Assembly (NCBI RefSeq): GCF_025947145.1
Contig: NZ_CP109999.1
Location: 682,001 to 746,000, forward strand
DNA: 64,000 bases
From: Flavobacterium sp. N1994
GTDB lineage: Bacteria > Bacteroidota > Bacteroidia > Flavobacteriales > Flavobacteriaceae
Direction of reading: 5' to 3'
Shown here: piece after piece, positions 44,262-52,020 of the stretch
How the letters are laid out: each line of letters starts with the position of its first letter
How positions within the stretch are numbered: the stretch's first letter is position 1
Translations under genes and position numbers: made by a program
Notes under the pieces: model-generated
Told to the model about the DNA's origin: nothing
What the model saw: only the letters and a program-made list of their open reading frames with translations
Database searches by the model: none

Positions 44262-45678
44262 TGACTCACTACCATATGATGATTCTAACATAAATTCTAT
44301 TCTGAATTACGCATTGCTATTATTAAATAAATCATTATCTGATGTAATTGAAAATGATTTAGAAACATCATTCAAAGGCAAAGGAAGTTTTGGTCAAAAA
44401 ATAGAAAAACTATATTTTAAGTACGAACCAAACTCAAAATCAGAACCTGATTTTGTTAAAGTTGGGATGGAATTAAAGACTACTCCTTTAAAAGAGGTTA
44501 AAAGAGGATTTGTTTCTAAAGAAAGATTAGTCTTTAATAGCATAGATTATAATAATATTTGTAATGAGGCTTTTAAAACAAGTAGTTTTTGGAAAAAAAA
44601 TCAATTAATACTATTAATGTTCTATCTACATGAATATGGTAAATTAGATTTTGACTATATCTTTAAAATAATTAGAATTTGGCAATTTCCTTCAACTGAT
44701 TTAAAAATAATTAAAGATGATTGGGAATTAATTGTAAATAAAATTAAAGCTGGAAAAGCTCACGAATTATCAGAAGGAGATACTGTTTACCTAGGAGCAT
44801 GTACAAAGGGTGCAAATAAAGAATCTGTTGTAAGTCAACCTTATTCAAAAGAGAAAGCAATGAAAAGAGCTTTTTCTTTGAAATCAAAATATTTAAATTT
44901 CATAATTGAAAAAAGTTTAAAAAAAGAAGAAATCGTAATCGACTATGATGAATACGATAAGATTCTTAACGAAAATAATATATCCGAAGAACCTAGGGCT
45001 GAATACAGAAAAATAAACTTAAAAGATTTAGAACCTATTGTTAAATCTTTGGATGAATATAAACCCGGAGAAACATTTGAAGAACTAGTTATTAAAAAAT
45101 TTAACCCATATATTGGATTAACTGAAAATCAAATTGTACAAAAACTAAACTTTAAAGTTACAGAAGCCAAAAACAAAATAAATCTGCTTTCAAAAGCCAT
45201 ACTTGGTGTTACAAAAAATAAAATCGAAGAGTTTGAAAAAGCAGACATTCAAATGAAGACTATAAAATTAGAAAATAGTGGTTCATTGAAGGAAAGTATG
45301 TCTTTCTCTCAAATCCAGTATAAAGAAATTATTAATGAAGAATGGGAAGATTCATATTGGTTTAATTCATTAACGAAAAGATTTTTCTTTGTTATATTTG
45401 AGAAAAATGAAAAGGGCGAATTAGTGTTTAAAAAAGTAATGTTCTGGACTATGCCTAATAAAGATTTAGAAAAGGCTAGAATATTCTGGGAGGATACAAA
45501 AGAGAAAATAATCAATAATGATTTTAATCATTTCATTAAAATTTCAGATAATAAAATGTGCCATATTAGACCTAAAGGTAGAAATAGTTTAGACTTAATG
45601 GAAACTATTTCAGGTACAAATGAAAAGAAAAAATGTTATTGGTTAAATTCAACATACATAAAAGAAATAATAAAATAA
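44254..45678 (+). CDS. Sau3AI/MutH-type restriction endonuclease
   Basis: A 474-residue endonuclease. The N-terminal part has the MutH/Sau3AI fold: KGSFGQKIEKLYF (residues 43-55) and the catalytic D-(x)n-E-x-K set Asp66, Glu73, Lys75 in SEPDFVKVGMELKTTPL. A second MutH-like region (about 290-470, FSQIQYKEIINEEWEDSYWF) has no obvious ExK, matching the regulatory domain of Sau3AI, which binds a second site. The predicted target is 5'-GATC-3'. Type IIE behaviour is inferred from the two-domain plan. It follows the cognate methylase and ends the operon. Confidence 0.87.
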   Translation: MSNDSLPYDDSNINSILNYALLLLNKSLSDVIENDLETSFKGKGSFGQKIEKLYFKYEPNSKSEPDFVKVGMELKTTPLKEVKRGFVSKERLVFNSIDYNNICNEAFKTSSFWKKNQLILLMFYLHEYGKLDFDYIFKIIRIWQFPSTDLKIIKDDWELIVNKIKAGKAHELSEGDTVYLGACTKGANKESVVSQPYSKEKAMKRAFSLKSKYLNFIIEKSLKKEEIVIDYDEYDKILNENNISEEPRAEYRKINLKDLEPIVKSLDEYKPGETFEELVIKKFNPYIGLTENQIVQKLNFKVTEAKNKINLLSKAILGVTKNKIEEFEKADIQMKTIKLENSGSLKESMSFSQIQYKEIINEEWEDSYWFNSLTKRFFFVIFEKNEKGELVFKKVMFWTMPNKDLEKARIFWEDTKEKIINNDFNHFIKISDNKMCHIRPKGRNSLDLMETISGTNEKKKCYWLNSTYIKEIIK

Positions 45679-45693
45679 CTTTATCCCCCGCTC

Positions 45694-45715
45694 CCGCACG
45701 AATCCCTTCGTGTGG
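45694..45715. other. Hairpin 3' of the restriction system
   Basis: CCGCACGAA-TCCC-TTCGTGTGG, a 9-bp stem with one wobble and no T-run. It is followed by the C-rich sequence at 45727-45750. It could be a weak terminator or a dispersed palindrome. Confidence 0.45.
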
Positions 45716-45863
45716 TATAACTAAACACCCCCCTCAACCCCCCAAAACCCTCATCTTAAGAAAATCTTAAGCAAACTTTCACAATTCCTTAACTAAAAAT
45801 CTTACGTTTTGGCACGATTTCTGTTAATTCTTTGTCATTAGTAACTCTTAAATGATAGAAATC

Positions 45864-46589
45864 ATGAAAAAAAGATCAACATCCGAAGTAGGACATGCTA
45901 AAAATGTAACCAACTTCACAGCGCTAATTGAATTGTTAGAAGAAATGGGACCGTTGTACAACCCCTCAAATCCCGACATTCAACTTACTAATCTGGTAGT
46001 CCTTAGAGACCAACTCACGACTAGCATCCAAAACCTAGCCGATCAAACACCTCCTTTCAAAATCGCAGTAGCGAATCGTGAAAATGCCTTCAAACCTCTA
46101 AACAAATTGAGCACTCGAATAAAAAATAGCTTCAACTCGCTACGTCAAACAAAAGCTGAAAACGACAACGTCTTAAGCATAGTTAAAAAAATCAGAGGCG
46201 ACGCACCGGTTCCAAAAGCCGAAAAGCTCGATAAAGAAGAAAGTAAAACAATTTCAACTGCGCAATTAAGCTACACGAGCAGAGCCACAAACTTTCAATC
46301 GTTAGTAAGCTTACTCTCAGCCTACAGAAATTATACTCCAAATGAGCCCGATTTAACTTTAACCCATTTAGGAGATTTATATGCCCAACTCAAAAACTTC
46401 AATAACGAAGCAGAAAAAAAAGGCTACGCACTAATCACCGCCCGCAAGCAACGAAACGATTTACTCTACTTCAATCCAGTAAATCTATTAGGTATAGTAC
46501 TTCCAATAAAAGAGTACATTAAATCAGTAGAAGGCGGAGATCCTTATTATAAAGCAGCAATAGCACTTCATTTTAAAACAATTCCTTAA
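45864..46589 (+). CDS. Unknown protein with internal duplication
   Basis: A 241-residue soluble, mostly helical protein that I do not recognise. It has an internal repeat: about residues 10-45 (GHAKNVTNFTALIELLEEMGPLYNPSNPDIQLTNL) resembles about 140-172 (SRATNFQSLVSLLSAYRNYTPNEPDLTLTHL), each followed by a helical segment. An ATG 12 bases upstream (45852) is an alternative start; 45864 is preferred because the basic start MKKRSTSEVG is more usual. No catalytic pattern. It ends at a strong terminator, and a long leader (45716-45851) precedes it. Confidence 0.7.
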   Translation: MKKRSTSEVGHAKNVTNFTALIELLEEMGPLYNPSNPDIQLTNLVVLRDQLTTSIQNLADQTPPFKIAVANRENAFKPLNKLSTRIKNSFNSLRQTKAENDNVLSIVKKIRGDAPVPKAEKLDKEESKTISTAQLSYTSRATNFQSLVSLLSAYRNYTPNEPDLTLTHLGDLYAQLKNFNNEAEKKGYALITARKQRNDLLYFNPVNLLGIVLPIKEYIKSVEGGDPYYKAAIALHFKTIP

Positions 46590-46606
46590 AAGTAAAACAA
46601 CCCGAT

Positions 46607-46641
46607 AAAACCGAAGAAAAGAAAAGTTCTTCGGTTTTTTT
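46607..46641 (+). terminator. Terminator after the duplicated unknown protein
   Basis: AAACCGAAGAA / TTCTTCGGTTT stem with a T-run of seven. Confidence 0.88.
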
Positions 46642-46672
46642 ATGTCCTATAGTCAACAGAATAACTACAAAT

Positions 46673-46924
46673 CCCGAAAAAAAGACTGCAATGCCCGAAA
46701 AGACAACTGCAATGCCAGAAAAGAAGACTGCAACTCCCGAAAAGAAGACTGCAACGCCCGAAAAGACAACTGCACTGTCCGAAAAGACAGCTGCATCCTC
46801 CGAAAAGACAACTGCAACGCCCGAAAAGTCAACTGCATCCTCCGAAAAGATGACTGCAAAGCCCGAAAAGACTACTGCACTGCCCGAAAAGACAACTGCA
46901 CTGCCCGAAAAGACGACTGAATCC
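46673..46924. repeat. 21-bp minisatellite, 12 copies
   Basis: Units run from 46673 in register, consensus CCCGAAAAGACAACTGCA plus a variable triplet. Because 21 is divisible by 3 and the unit has no stop, long open frames appear by necessity: plus-strand PEKTTA-x heptads, plus-strand CNARKD-x heptads and minus-strand FSGSAVV heptads. Changes fall in all codon positions alike, there is no signal peptide and the block follows a terminator, so none of these frames is called as a gene. Confidence 0.85.
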
Positions 46925-46941
46925 CTCAAAAAGCAACACCC

Positions 46942-46966
46942 AATTCGTAATTCGTAATTTCTAATT
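46942..46966 (-). repeat. 25-bp AATTACG-type repeat, second copy
   Basis: On the minus strand this is identical to the repeat at 8109-8133 that abuts thrC. Here it lies just downstream of the oxygenase gene stop. Confidence 0.6.
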
Positions 46967-46971
46967 CGTAA

Positions 46972-47595
46972 TTAAATTTTCAACCAGCCCGTAACACTCA
47001 TCCTCCGCCCCTGAGTCACTAATACTTCATGCTCCAAAACACTGCTTTTAAAAAAAACCGTTTTACCCTGAGTGGGTGTAATAGTTTGGTTGGCATTCGT
47101 TTGATAAACCAGCAACTCTCCCCCATCTTGGGTCTCCCAATTCGGATTCAAATAACTAATCATCGAGAATTGTCGGCTAGAGTTGTCTTTAAACTGGTCT
47201 AAGTGCTTTACATAAAAGTCGCCCGCTTCATATAAAGAGTAATGAAACTCATAACTTTTAATGTTTGTATAGCAAGTGCTATTCAAATAAGCTACAAAAG
47301 CATCCATCTTGGTAAAGAATTCATTCTCATAAGGGTCATTGTGATGCTTATCCAACCAATAAATCTTGTCTTTCCGAATGAACTGACTATGCTGTAGCAA
47401 ACTATCATTCCCTACTCCTGCTGCTTTGAGTTCATTGTCCTCATGCAACAATAATAAGTTAGAAGCCAAGTGCTCACACAAACCCGCACTCAAAAAATGA
47501 TCCGATATCCCAATCTTATCTGCTAAATACCCTGCAATCAAGTCCTCAAAATCCGCTTCCATACACTCCACACTTGAATAGACAAGTCGTGGCAA
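46972..47595 (-). CDS. 2-oxoglutarate/Fe(II) dioxygenase, prolyl-4-hydroxylase-like
   Basis: A 207-residue protein of the P4Hc type. Iron ligands are His131 and Asp133 (KHLDQFK) and His189 (VLEHEV); the 2-oxoglutarate-binding basic residue is Arg198 in GRRMSVTGW. SMISYLNPNWETQDGGELLVY is the typical central strand pair. A second in-frame ATG 33 bases inside (47562) would also leave the domain intact. It likely hydroxylates a protein or small molecule; no substrate is indicated by the flanking genes. Confidence 0.85.
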   Translation of the reverse strand: MPRLVYSSVECMEADFEDLIAGYLADKIGISDHFLSAGLCEHLASNLLLLHEDNELKAAGVGNDSLLQHSQFIRKDKIYWLDKHHNDPYENEFFTKMDAFVAYLNSTCYTNIKSYEFHYSLYEAGDFYVKHLDQFKDNSSRQFSMISYLNPNWETQDGGELLVYQTNANQTITPTQGKTVFFKSSVLEHEVLVTQGRRMSVTGWLKI

Positions 47596-47745
47596 GGTAG
47601 ACTAATTAAAATCAGGAAACAGAAAATATATCTTGGCCTCACTTTTATTCAGAAAAAAGCTCATTATCAATATTTTATAAGTACATTTATATACCCTTAA
47701 TCTTGTGGAGTAACCTAAATTATTAATAACCAAAACCAATAATTT

Positions 47746-48249
47746 ATGAAAAACAAGATCATCAACGGGATGGCTCTAGTGGCTTTTATTACTTTAGTAA
47801 TGGCCTGTCAACCCAAAAAAGAAGAAACCACTGCAGCGCCTGCAGTAGACAAAGACCAAATCAAAACCGAATTACAAGCGCTAGAAACTGGTTTTGCTGA
47901 TGCCATGAACGCCGGTAAACCCGAAACTATTGTTTATTATGCAGAGGACGCCACCAGTTATGACCAAAACATGGCACCTCTAGTAGGAAAAGCGGCCATT
48001 GATGCCCAGCTAGCAGACCGTTCTAAAAAGACTCCTAAAGGCAACAAAGTATCTTACACTGCTAATGAAGTATTTCCATCCAGTGATGGCAATCAAGTAG
48101 TAGAACTAGGAAGTTACACTGTGGTGGATTCAACTGGGGCTAAAAAAAGTTCTGGTAACTACATGAGTCTTTTTGTAAAAAAAGACGGTAAGTATACCTG
48201 CATCCGTGACATGGGCGCTTCCGATATGCCAAATGAAGAAAAGAAATAA
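47746..48249 (+). CDS. SnoaL/DUF4440-like lipoprotein, copy 1
   Basis: A 167-residue lipoprotein (signal MKNKIINGMALVAFITLVMAC, cysteine at residue 21) followed by a low-complexity linker and a NTF2/SnoaL-like domain of about 120 residues: ALETGFADAMNAGKPETIVYYAEDATSYDQNMAPLVGKAAID, then strands to KYTCIRDMGASD. Such domains bind small hydrophobic ligands or act as isomerase-like enzymes. A homologue follows at 48430 with similar upstream sequence, indicating tandem duplication. A terminator separates the two genes. Confidence 0.82.
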   Translation: MKNKIINGMALVAFITLVMACQPKKEETTAAPAVDKDQIKTELQALETGFADAMNAGKPETIVYYAEDATSYDQNMAPLVGKAAIDAQLADRSKKTPKGNKVSYTANEVFPSSDGNQVVELGSYTVVDSTGAKKSSGNYMSLFVKKDGKYTCIRDMGASDMPNEEKK

Positions 48250-48268
48250 CAGGCAAGACAACACAAGG

Positions 48269-48299
48269 AAAAAGCACTTCTAAATGAAGTGCTTTTTTT
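48269..48299 (+). terminator. Terminator after DUF4440-like lipoprotein copy 1
   Basis: AAAAAGCACTTC / GAAGTGCTTTTT stem with a TAAAT loop and T-run. Confidence 0.88.
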
Positions 48300-48429
48300 A
48301 TGCTTTAAACAAAGAGTCAACAATAAATTTATACCATACATTAACTGATATTCAACAAATTATTATTACATTTATAAACCCTAAGTCTTGAATTACAATA
48401 AAGTGAAACCATTAAAAACCACCCATTAT

Positions 48430-48951
48430 ATGAAAAACAAGATTTTAAACAGCATCGTTTTTATTTCAATTTTAGCTTTCGTAATCGGCTGTAAGCCAAA
48501 AACACAAGAAGTAACTATTGACAAAGTACAAATCAAAAACGATATACAAGCCATAGAAAACAAAATGGCCGAAATGTATAACAATCGTGAACTCGTAGGC
48601 GAAGAATACTATGCCGATGATGCCACCAGCTTTTCACAAAATAAACCCCCATTAGTAGGAAAGTCAGCCATTGATCAATCTATCAAAGAAGACTTAGCTA
48701 ATTTTCAAAAAGGCAATCAAATAGCATTTGTAGCCAATGAAATATTCCCCTCCAACGACGGAAATCAAGTAATAGAAGTAGGAAGCTACAGAGTATCTGA
48801 CTCTACTTCAACAGCAATATACACTGGTAATTATATGGCTCTCTTTGAAAAAAGAGATGGTAAATACGTTTGCATCAGAGATATGGCCGCCTCTGACAGA
48901 CCAAAAATAGAAATCGCCAAACCAGAAGAGAAAAAAGAAGATAAAAAGTAA
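48430..48951 (+). CDS. SnoaL/DUF4440-like lipoprotein, copy 2
   Basis: A 173-residue paralogue of the gene at 47746, with lipoprotein signal MKNKILNSIVFISILAFVIGC and matching domain text (EYYADDATSFSQNKPPLVGKSAIDQS ... KYVCIRDMAASDRP). The ATG at 48430 aligns with the paralogue; an in-frame ATG 42 bases upstream would add a non-signal extension and is rejected. The C-terminal tail (EEKKEDKK) is lysine/glutamate-rich. The upstream text shares TACATTTATA and CCCT with the first copy, so promoter and gene were duplicated together. Confidence 0.82.
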   Translation: MKNKILNSIVFISILAFVIGCKPKTQEVTIDKVQIKNDIQAIENKMAEMYNNRELVGEEYYADDATSFSQNKPPLVGKSAIDQSIKEDLANFQKGNQIAFVANEIFPSNDGNQVIEVGSYRVSDSTSTAIYTGNYMALFEKRDGKYVCIRDMAASDRPKIEIAKPEEKKEDKK

Positions 48952-48972
48952 TACCATTAAAATGTATTCTTT

Positions 48973-49003
48973 AAAAAGTACTTTCAATTGGAAGTGCTTT
49001 TTT
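48973..49003 (+). terminator. Terminator after DUF4440-like lipoprotein copy 2
   Basis: AAAAAGTACTT / AAGTGCTTTTT, 11 pairs with one wobble, T-run. Recognisably a variant of the terminator at 48269. Confidence 0.8.
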
Positions 49004-49035
49004 TGTACTTTTAATTTTTTGAAATAAAAAAACAG

Positions 49036-50163
49036 ATGTCCAAACTCCCCCACATAGGTACCAGTATTTTTACCATCATGTCTCAAATGGCAAATGAGTA
49101 TAACGCTATCAATCTATCACAAGGTTTCCCCAACTTCCCAGTAGATAAAAGACTAACCGATATAGTAGCTAAGTTAGCGACACAAAACGTACACCAATAC
49201 ACTCCAATGAGCGGCTATCCTCCACTATTAGATAAGATTGTCAACCTGACCCAACAATCCTATCAAAGAACGGTTAGTCCAAAAGAGGAAATCCTTATCA
49301 CTGCTGGTGCTACTGAAGGAATATTTGCCACCATTCAAGCGCTAGTCAATGCCAATGAAGAAGTAATTATCCTAGACCCAAGCTATGATTGTTATGAAGC
49401 GCCTATATTATTAATTAATGCTAAACCTATTAGAGTTTCACTCAATGATGATTTTACACCTAATTGGGAAAGCATCAAAAAAGCAACCAATGAAAAAACC
49501 AAACTTATCATCATCAACAATCCCCACAACCCCACAGGAAAAACTTGGACCGAAGATGATTTTATTCAGTTAGAAAAACTAACGGTTGCCTTCCCTAACC
49601 TAGTAATCCTTTCAGATGAAGTATACGAATACATCACCTTTGAACAACCTCACGTATCCATTCACCACCGTCCCAAACTTTGGAATAAAAGCATCAGCAT
49701 TTCTTCCTTTGGGAAATCCTTTCACATCACAGGTTGGAAAATAGGCTACGTCATCGCTCCAGAACACTTGATGAAAGAAATCAAGAAAGTACATCAGTTC
49801 CTAGTGTTCAGCGTAAATAGCATCTCACAAGTAGCCATTTCTGAATATTTAGATAGTGTAGAGGTCAATAGCTTAGGGAATTTCTACCAACAAAAAAGAG
49901 ACTTCTTCAGAACCCTTTTAAAAGATACAAAACTTGAACTCCTGCCTTGCGAAGGGACTTACTTTCAAGTCGCCTCCTACGCCAACATCAGTCAGGAAAA
50001 GGATTTAGACTTTACCAAACGATTAGTAACCGAGTTTGGAGTGGCTACTATTCCTATATCTACCTTTTATGCCAATGGTAAAGATGCTAAATGCATACGA
50101 TTTTGTTTTGCCAAGGATGATACTACCCTATCCCAAGCAGCAGAACGGTTGATGAAGTTATAA
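49036..50163 (+). CDS. Methionine aminotransferase (YbdL-like, PLP-dependent)
   Basis: A 375-residue fold-type I aminotransferase of the YbdL / kynurenine aminotransferase group. It has INLSQGFPNFPVD at the start, ITAGATEGIFA (cofactor phosphate region), INNPHNPTGKTWT, SDEVYEYITF, and the PLP lysine at about residue 227 in SSFGKSFHITGWKIGYV. E. coli YbdL prefers methionine; here methionine or kynurenine as amino donor is inferred from the family. It is a single gene, preceded by the lipoprotein pair and followed by a regulator with its own promoter. Confidence 0.9.
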   Translation: MSKLPHIGTSIFTIMSQMANEYNAINLSQGFPNFPVDKRLTDIVAKLATQNVHQYTPMSGYPPLLDKIVNLTQQSYQRTVSPKEEILITAGATEGIFATIQALVNANEEVIILDPSYDCYEAPILLINAKPIRVSLNDDFTPNWESIKKATNEKTKLIIINNPHNPTGKTWTEDDFIQLEKLTVAFPNLVILSDEVYEYITFEQPHVSIHHRPKLWNKSISISSFGKSFHITGWKIGYVIAPEHLMKEIKKVHQFLVFSVNSISQVAISEYLDSVEVNSLGNFYQQKRDFFRTLLKDTKLELLPCEGTYFQVASYANISQEKDLDFTKRLVTEFGVATIPISTFYANGKDAKCIRFCFAKDDTTLSQAAERLMKL

Positions 50164-50171
50164 ATACGAAC

Positions 50172-50185
50172 TGTTTACCTTTTGT
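50172..50185 (+). promoter_or_regulatory. 14-base motif shared by two adjacent upstream regions, copy 1
   Basis: TGTTTACCTTTTGT, 47 bases before the TPR-HTH regulator start. The identical 14 bases occur at 51864-51877 upstream of the next gene. Confidence 0.35.
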
Positions 50186-50220
50186 ACACTTCTAATCTTA
50201 GGATTGCCAATAAAAAATTC

Positions 50221-50228
50221 TAATTTTG
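50221..50228 (+). promoter_or_regulatory. -7 promoter box of the TPR-HTH regulator
   Basis: TAATTTTG, ending 4 bases before the ATG at 50233. No well-spaced -33 box was seen; the mRNA would have almost no leader. Confidence 0.4.
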
Positions 50229-50232
50229 AATT

Positions 50233-51843
50233 ATGAATTGCATCAGGACACTTTTCCTTTCTTTTATTTTACTACTAGCAACAAGTGGTTTTGCATTGAC
50301 ATCAGACAATCCGTTGATGCAAAAAGGGTGGGCAGCTCTCGTTAAAGACAATGAGAATGAAGCTTTCCAATATTTCTGGCAAGCACACGAAAAAGCAAAG
50401 CAAGAAAAAAACACCGCTGACAATGCCGAGTCTTTACTTTATTTAGGCATCTGCTCTTATGGTTCTAGTTTAGAAAAAGGTTTGCAATACGTAACCCAAT
50501 CGCTTAGCGAATACAAAAACTTAGAAAAGACCAACCCAGAGAAAGCCACCATTGGCCGCTACAAATGTTTACAACTTATCAGCACCATCTATAGTCGGCA
50601 AAAGAAGTACGATGAGGCTTTACAGTTAAGTGAAGAAGTAGTAAAAGAACTAAAAGGCAAAAATGACACTTCAGGAACTTTAGGATTAGCTTACAATAGC
50701 CTTGGTTCATTATATGAATTAAAAAATCAAAAAGAAGAATCAGAAGCCTACTATAAATTAGGTTTAACCGAGTTTGAAAATGGGAATAATGTTGCCTACT
50801 TGCCCACTTCCTATTGCAAAGTAGGAGAAATTGCCCAACAACATAATGACCAAGAAAATAGCTTACTCTATTTCAAAAAGGCCTTTGAGCTTGCTCAATC
50901 CACACAAAACAAACAAGCACAAGTCAATGCTTTATTGGCTCTAGGGAAATGGCATATCGCCTTTGAAAATAATTTACTTTTAGCCGAAAACTATTATGAC
51001 AAAGCTAGAATTATTGCCACAACATTATCCGATAAGCTTTTTGAAATCAAATGTATAGAGGCTTTAATTGAATTAAAAAACCAACAAGAAAATTTCAAAG
51101 AAGTCAGCCAACTACAAGCCGAAGTCATTGCTATCAAAGACAGTTTTTACTCTTTTGAAAGAGAGCAAATAGTGAAAAGTTTGGAAGTCCAATTTGAAGT
51201 ATCCGAAAAGAATAGAAAGCTAAAATTAATATCGGCAGAACAAGAAGTCTCCAAACTAACGAACTATCTTTTGCTATCCTTATTAGGATTATTAATAGTG
51301 GTATTCCTGGTTCTCTTTATCTCCTTAAAACGCATCAACAAACGAGACAAACAACTACTCAAAACCCAAGAAGAATTGGTTCGTGTTATGGAAGAACAAA
51401 AACAATTCAAAGAACAACAATTCCAAAACGATATTGAATACAAGGAAAGTCAGCTAAGCGCTATTACGATACAAATGCTCGAAAAGAACGAGCTTTTAGA
51501 TGAAATCAAAACTATACTGAATAAGAAAGAAGCCACCTCAGAAGCTGAAATCAAAAAATTGGTGAATAAATACACCATGCAAGACAACAACTGGAAAGAT
51601 TTTGACAACTATTTTGAAAGCGTTAATAAAAACTTCTACACTCGGCTAAAACAAAAATACCCGGATATCAGTTCCAATGATTTAAAAATATGCGCACTCA
51701 TCAAATTGAATTTATCAATCAAAGAAATGGCTGCCATTTTAAATATTTCTCCCGATAGTGTAAAAACAGCGCGTCATCGTTTGAGAAAAAAACTGCAACT
51801 CTCCACTGAAGAAAACCTAACCGATTTCATTCTTTCTATATAA
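50233..51843 (+). CDS. TPR-membrane-coiled-coil-HTH regulator
   Basis: A 536-residue protein of a type common in Bacteroidota: signal peptide (1-22), about six tetratricopeptide repeats (35-320; for example SLLYLGICSYGSSLEKGLQYVTQSL), a transmembrane helix (about 336-362), a coiled coil (365-440) and a C-terminal LuxR/sigma-4-like helix-turn-helix (about 485-530, LKICALIKLNLSIKEMAAILNISPDSVKTARHRLRKKL). The TPR part should lie in the periplasm and the HTH in the cytoplasm, so it can pass an envelope signal straight to DNA. It may act on the T9SS cargo gene downstream, with which it shares an upstream 14-mer. Confidence 0.87.
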   Translation: MNCIRTLFLSFILLLATSGFALTSDNPLMQKGWAALVKDNENEAFQYFWQAHEKAKQEKNTADNAESLLYLGICSYGSSLEKGLQYVTQSLSEYKNLEKTNPEKATIGRYKCLQLISTIYSRQKKYDEALQLSEEVVKELKGKNDTSGTLGLAYNSLGSLYELKNQKEESEAYYKLGLTEFENGNNVAYLPTSYCKVGEIAQQHNDQENSLLYFKKAFELAQSTQNKQAQVNALLALGKWHIAFENNLLLAENYYDKARIIATTLSDKLFEIKCIEALIELKNQQENFKEVSQLQAEVIAIKDSFYSFEREQIVKSLEVQFEVSEKNRKLKLISAEQEVSKLTNYLLLSLLGLLIVVFLVLFISLKRINKRDKQLLKTQEELVRVMEEQKQFKEQQFQNDIEYKESQLSAITIQMLEKNELLDEIKTILNKKEATSEAEIKKLVNKYTMQDNNWKDFDNYFESVNKNFYTRLKQKYPDISSNDLKICALIKLNLSIKEMAAILNISPDSVKTARHRLRKKLQLSTEENLTDFILSI

Positions 51844-51863
51844 TAATCAACTATTTACAAGGT

Positions 51864-51877
51864 TGTTTACCTTTTGT
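51864..51877 (+). promoter_or_regulatory. 14-base motif shared by two adjacent upstream regions, copy 2
   Basis: TGTTTACCTTTTGT followed by CAACC, in the 177-base region between the regulator and the T9SS cargo gene; the same 14 bases are at 50172. Confidence 0.35.
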
Positions 51878-51913
51878 CAACCCCCTATTTCACCTAACAT
51901 ATAAAATAAAAAA

Positions 51914-51921
51914 TATCTTTG
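51914..51921 (+). promoter_or_regulatory. -7 promoter box of the T9SS cargo gene
   Basis: TATCTTTG, 99 bases before the ATG at 52021, leaving an A+T-rich leader. Confidence 0.55.
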
Positions 51922-52020
51922 TTTTGAAATCGAAGATTCACGAACACAATAAAAAAATAAACACTCGTGAGTAATTGCTAAGAATAAAAATTCATTCTAT
52001 TAATCAAAAAATCAACTGCT

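Noticed and set aside
45694..45715. Intrinsic terminator for the restriction operon
   Set aside because: The hairpin is good but no T-run follows on the plus strand, so it is listed only as a hairpin.
46642..46957. Lys/Cys-rich or Pro/Glu/Lys/Thr-rich repeat proteins on the plus strand and a Ser/Val-rich one on the minus strand (46573-46929)
   Set aside because: They are by-products of a 21-bp repeat without stop codons. No frame has codon-position bias, a signal peptide or a good start context.
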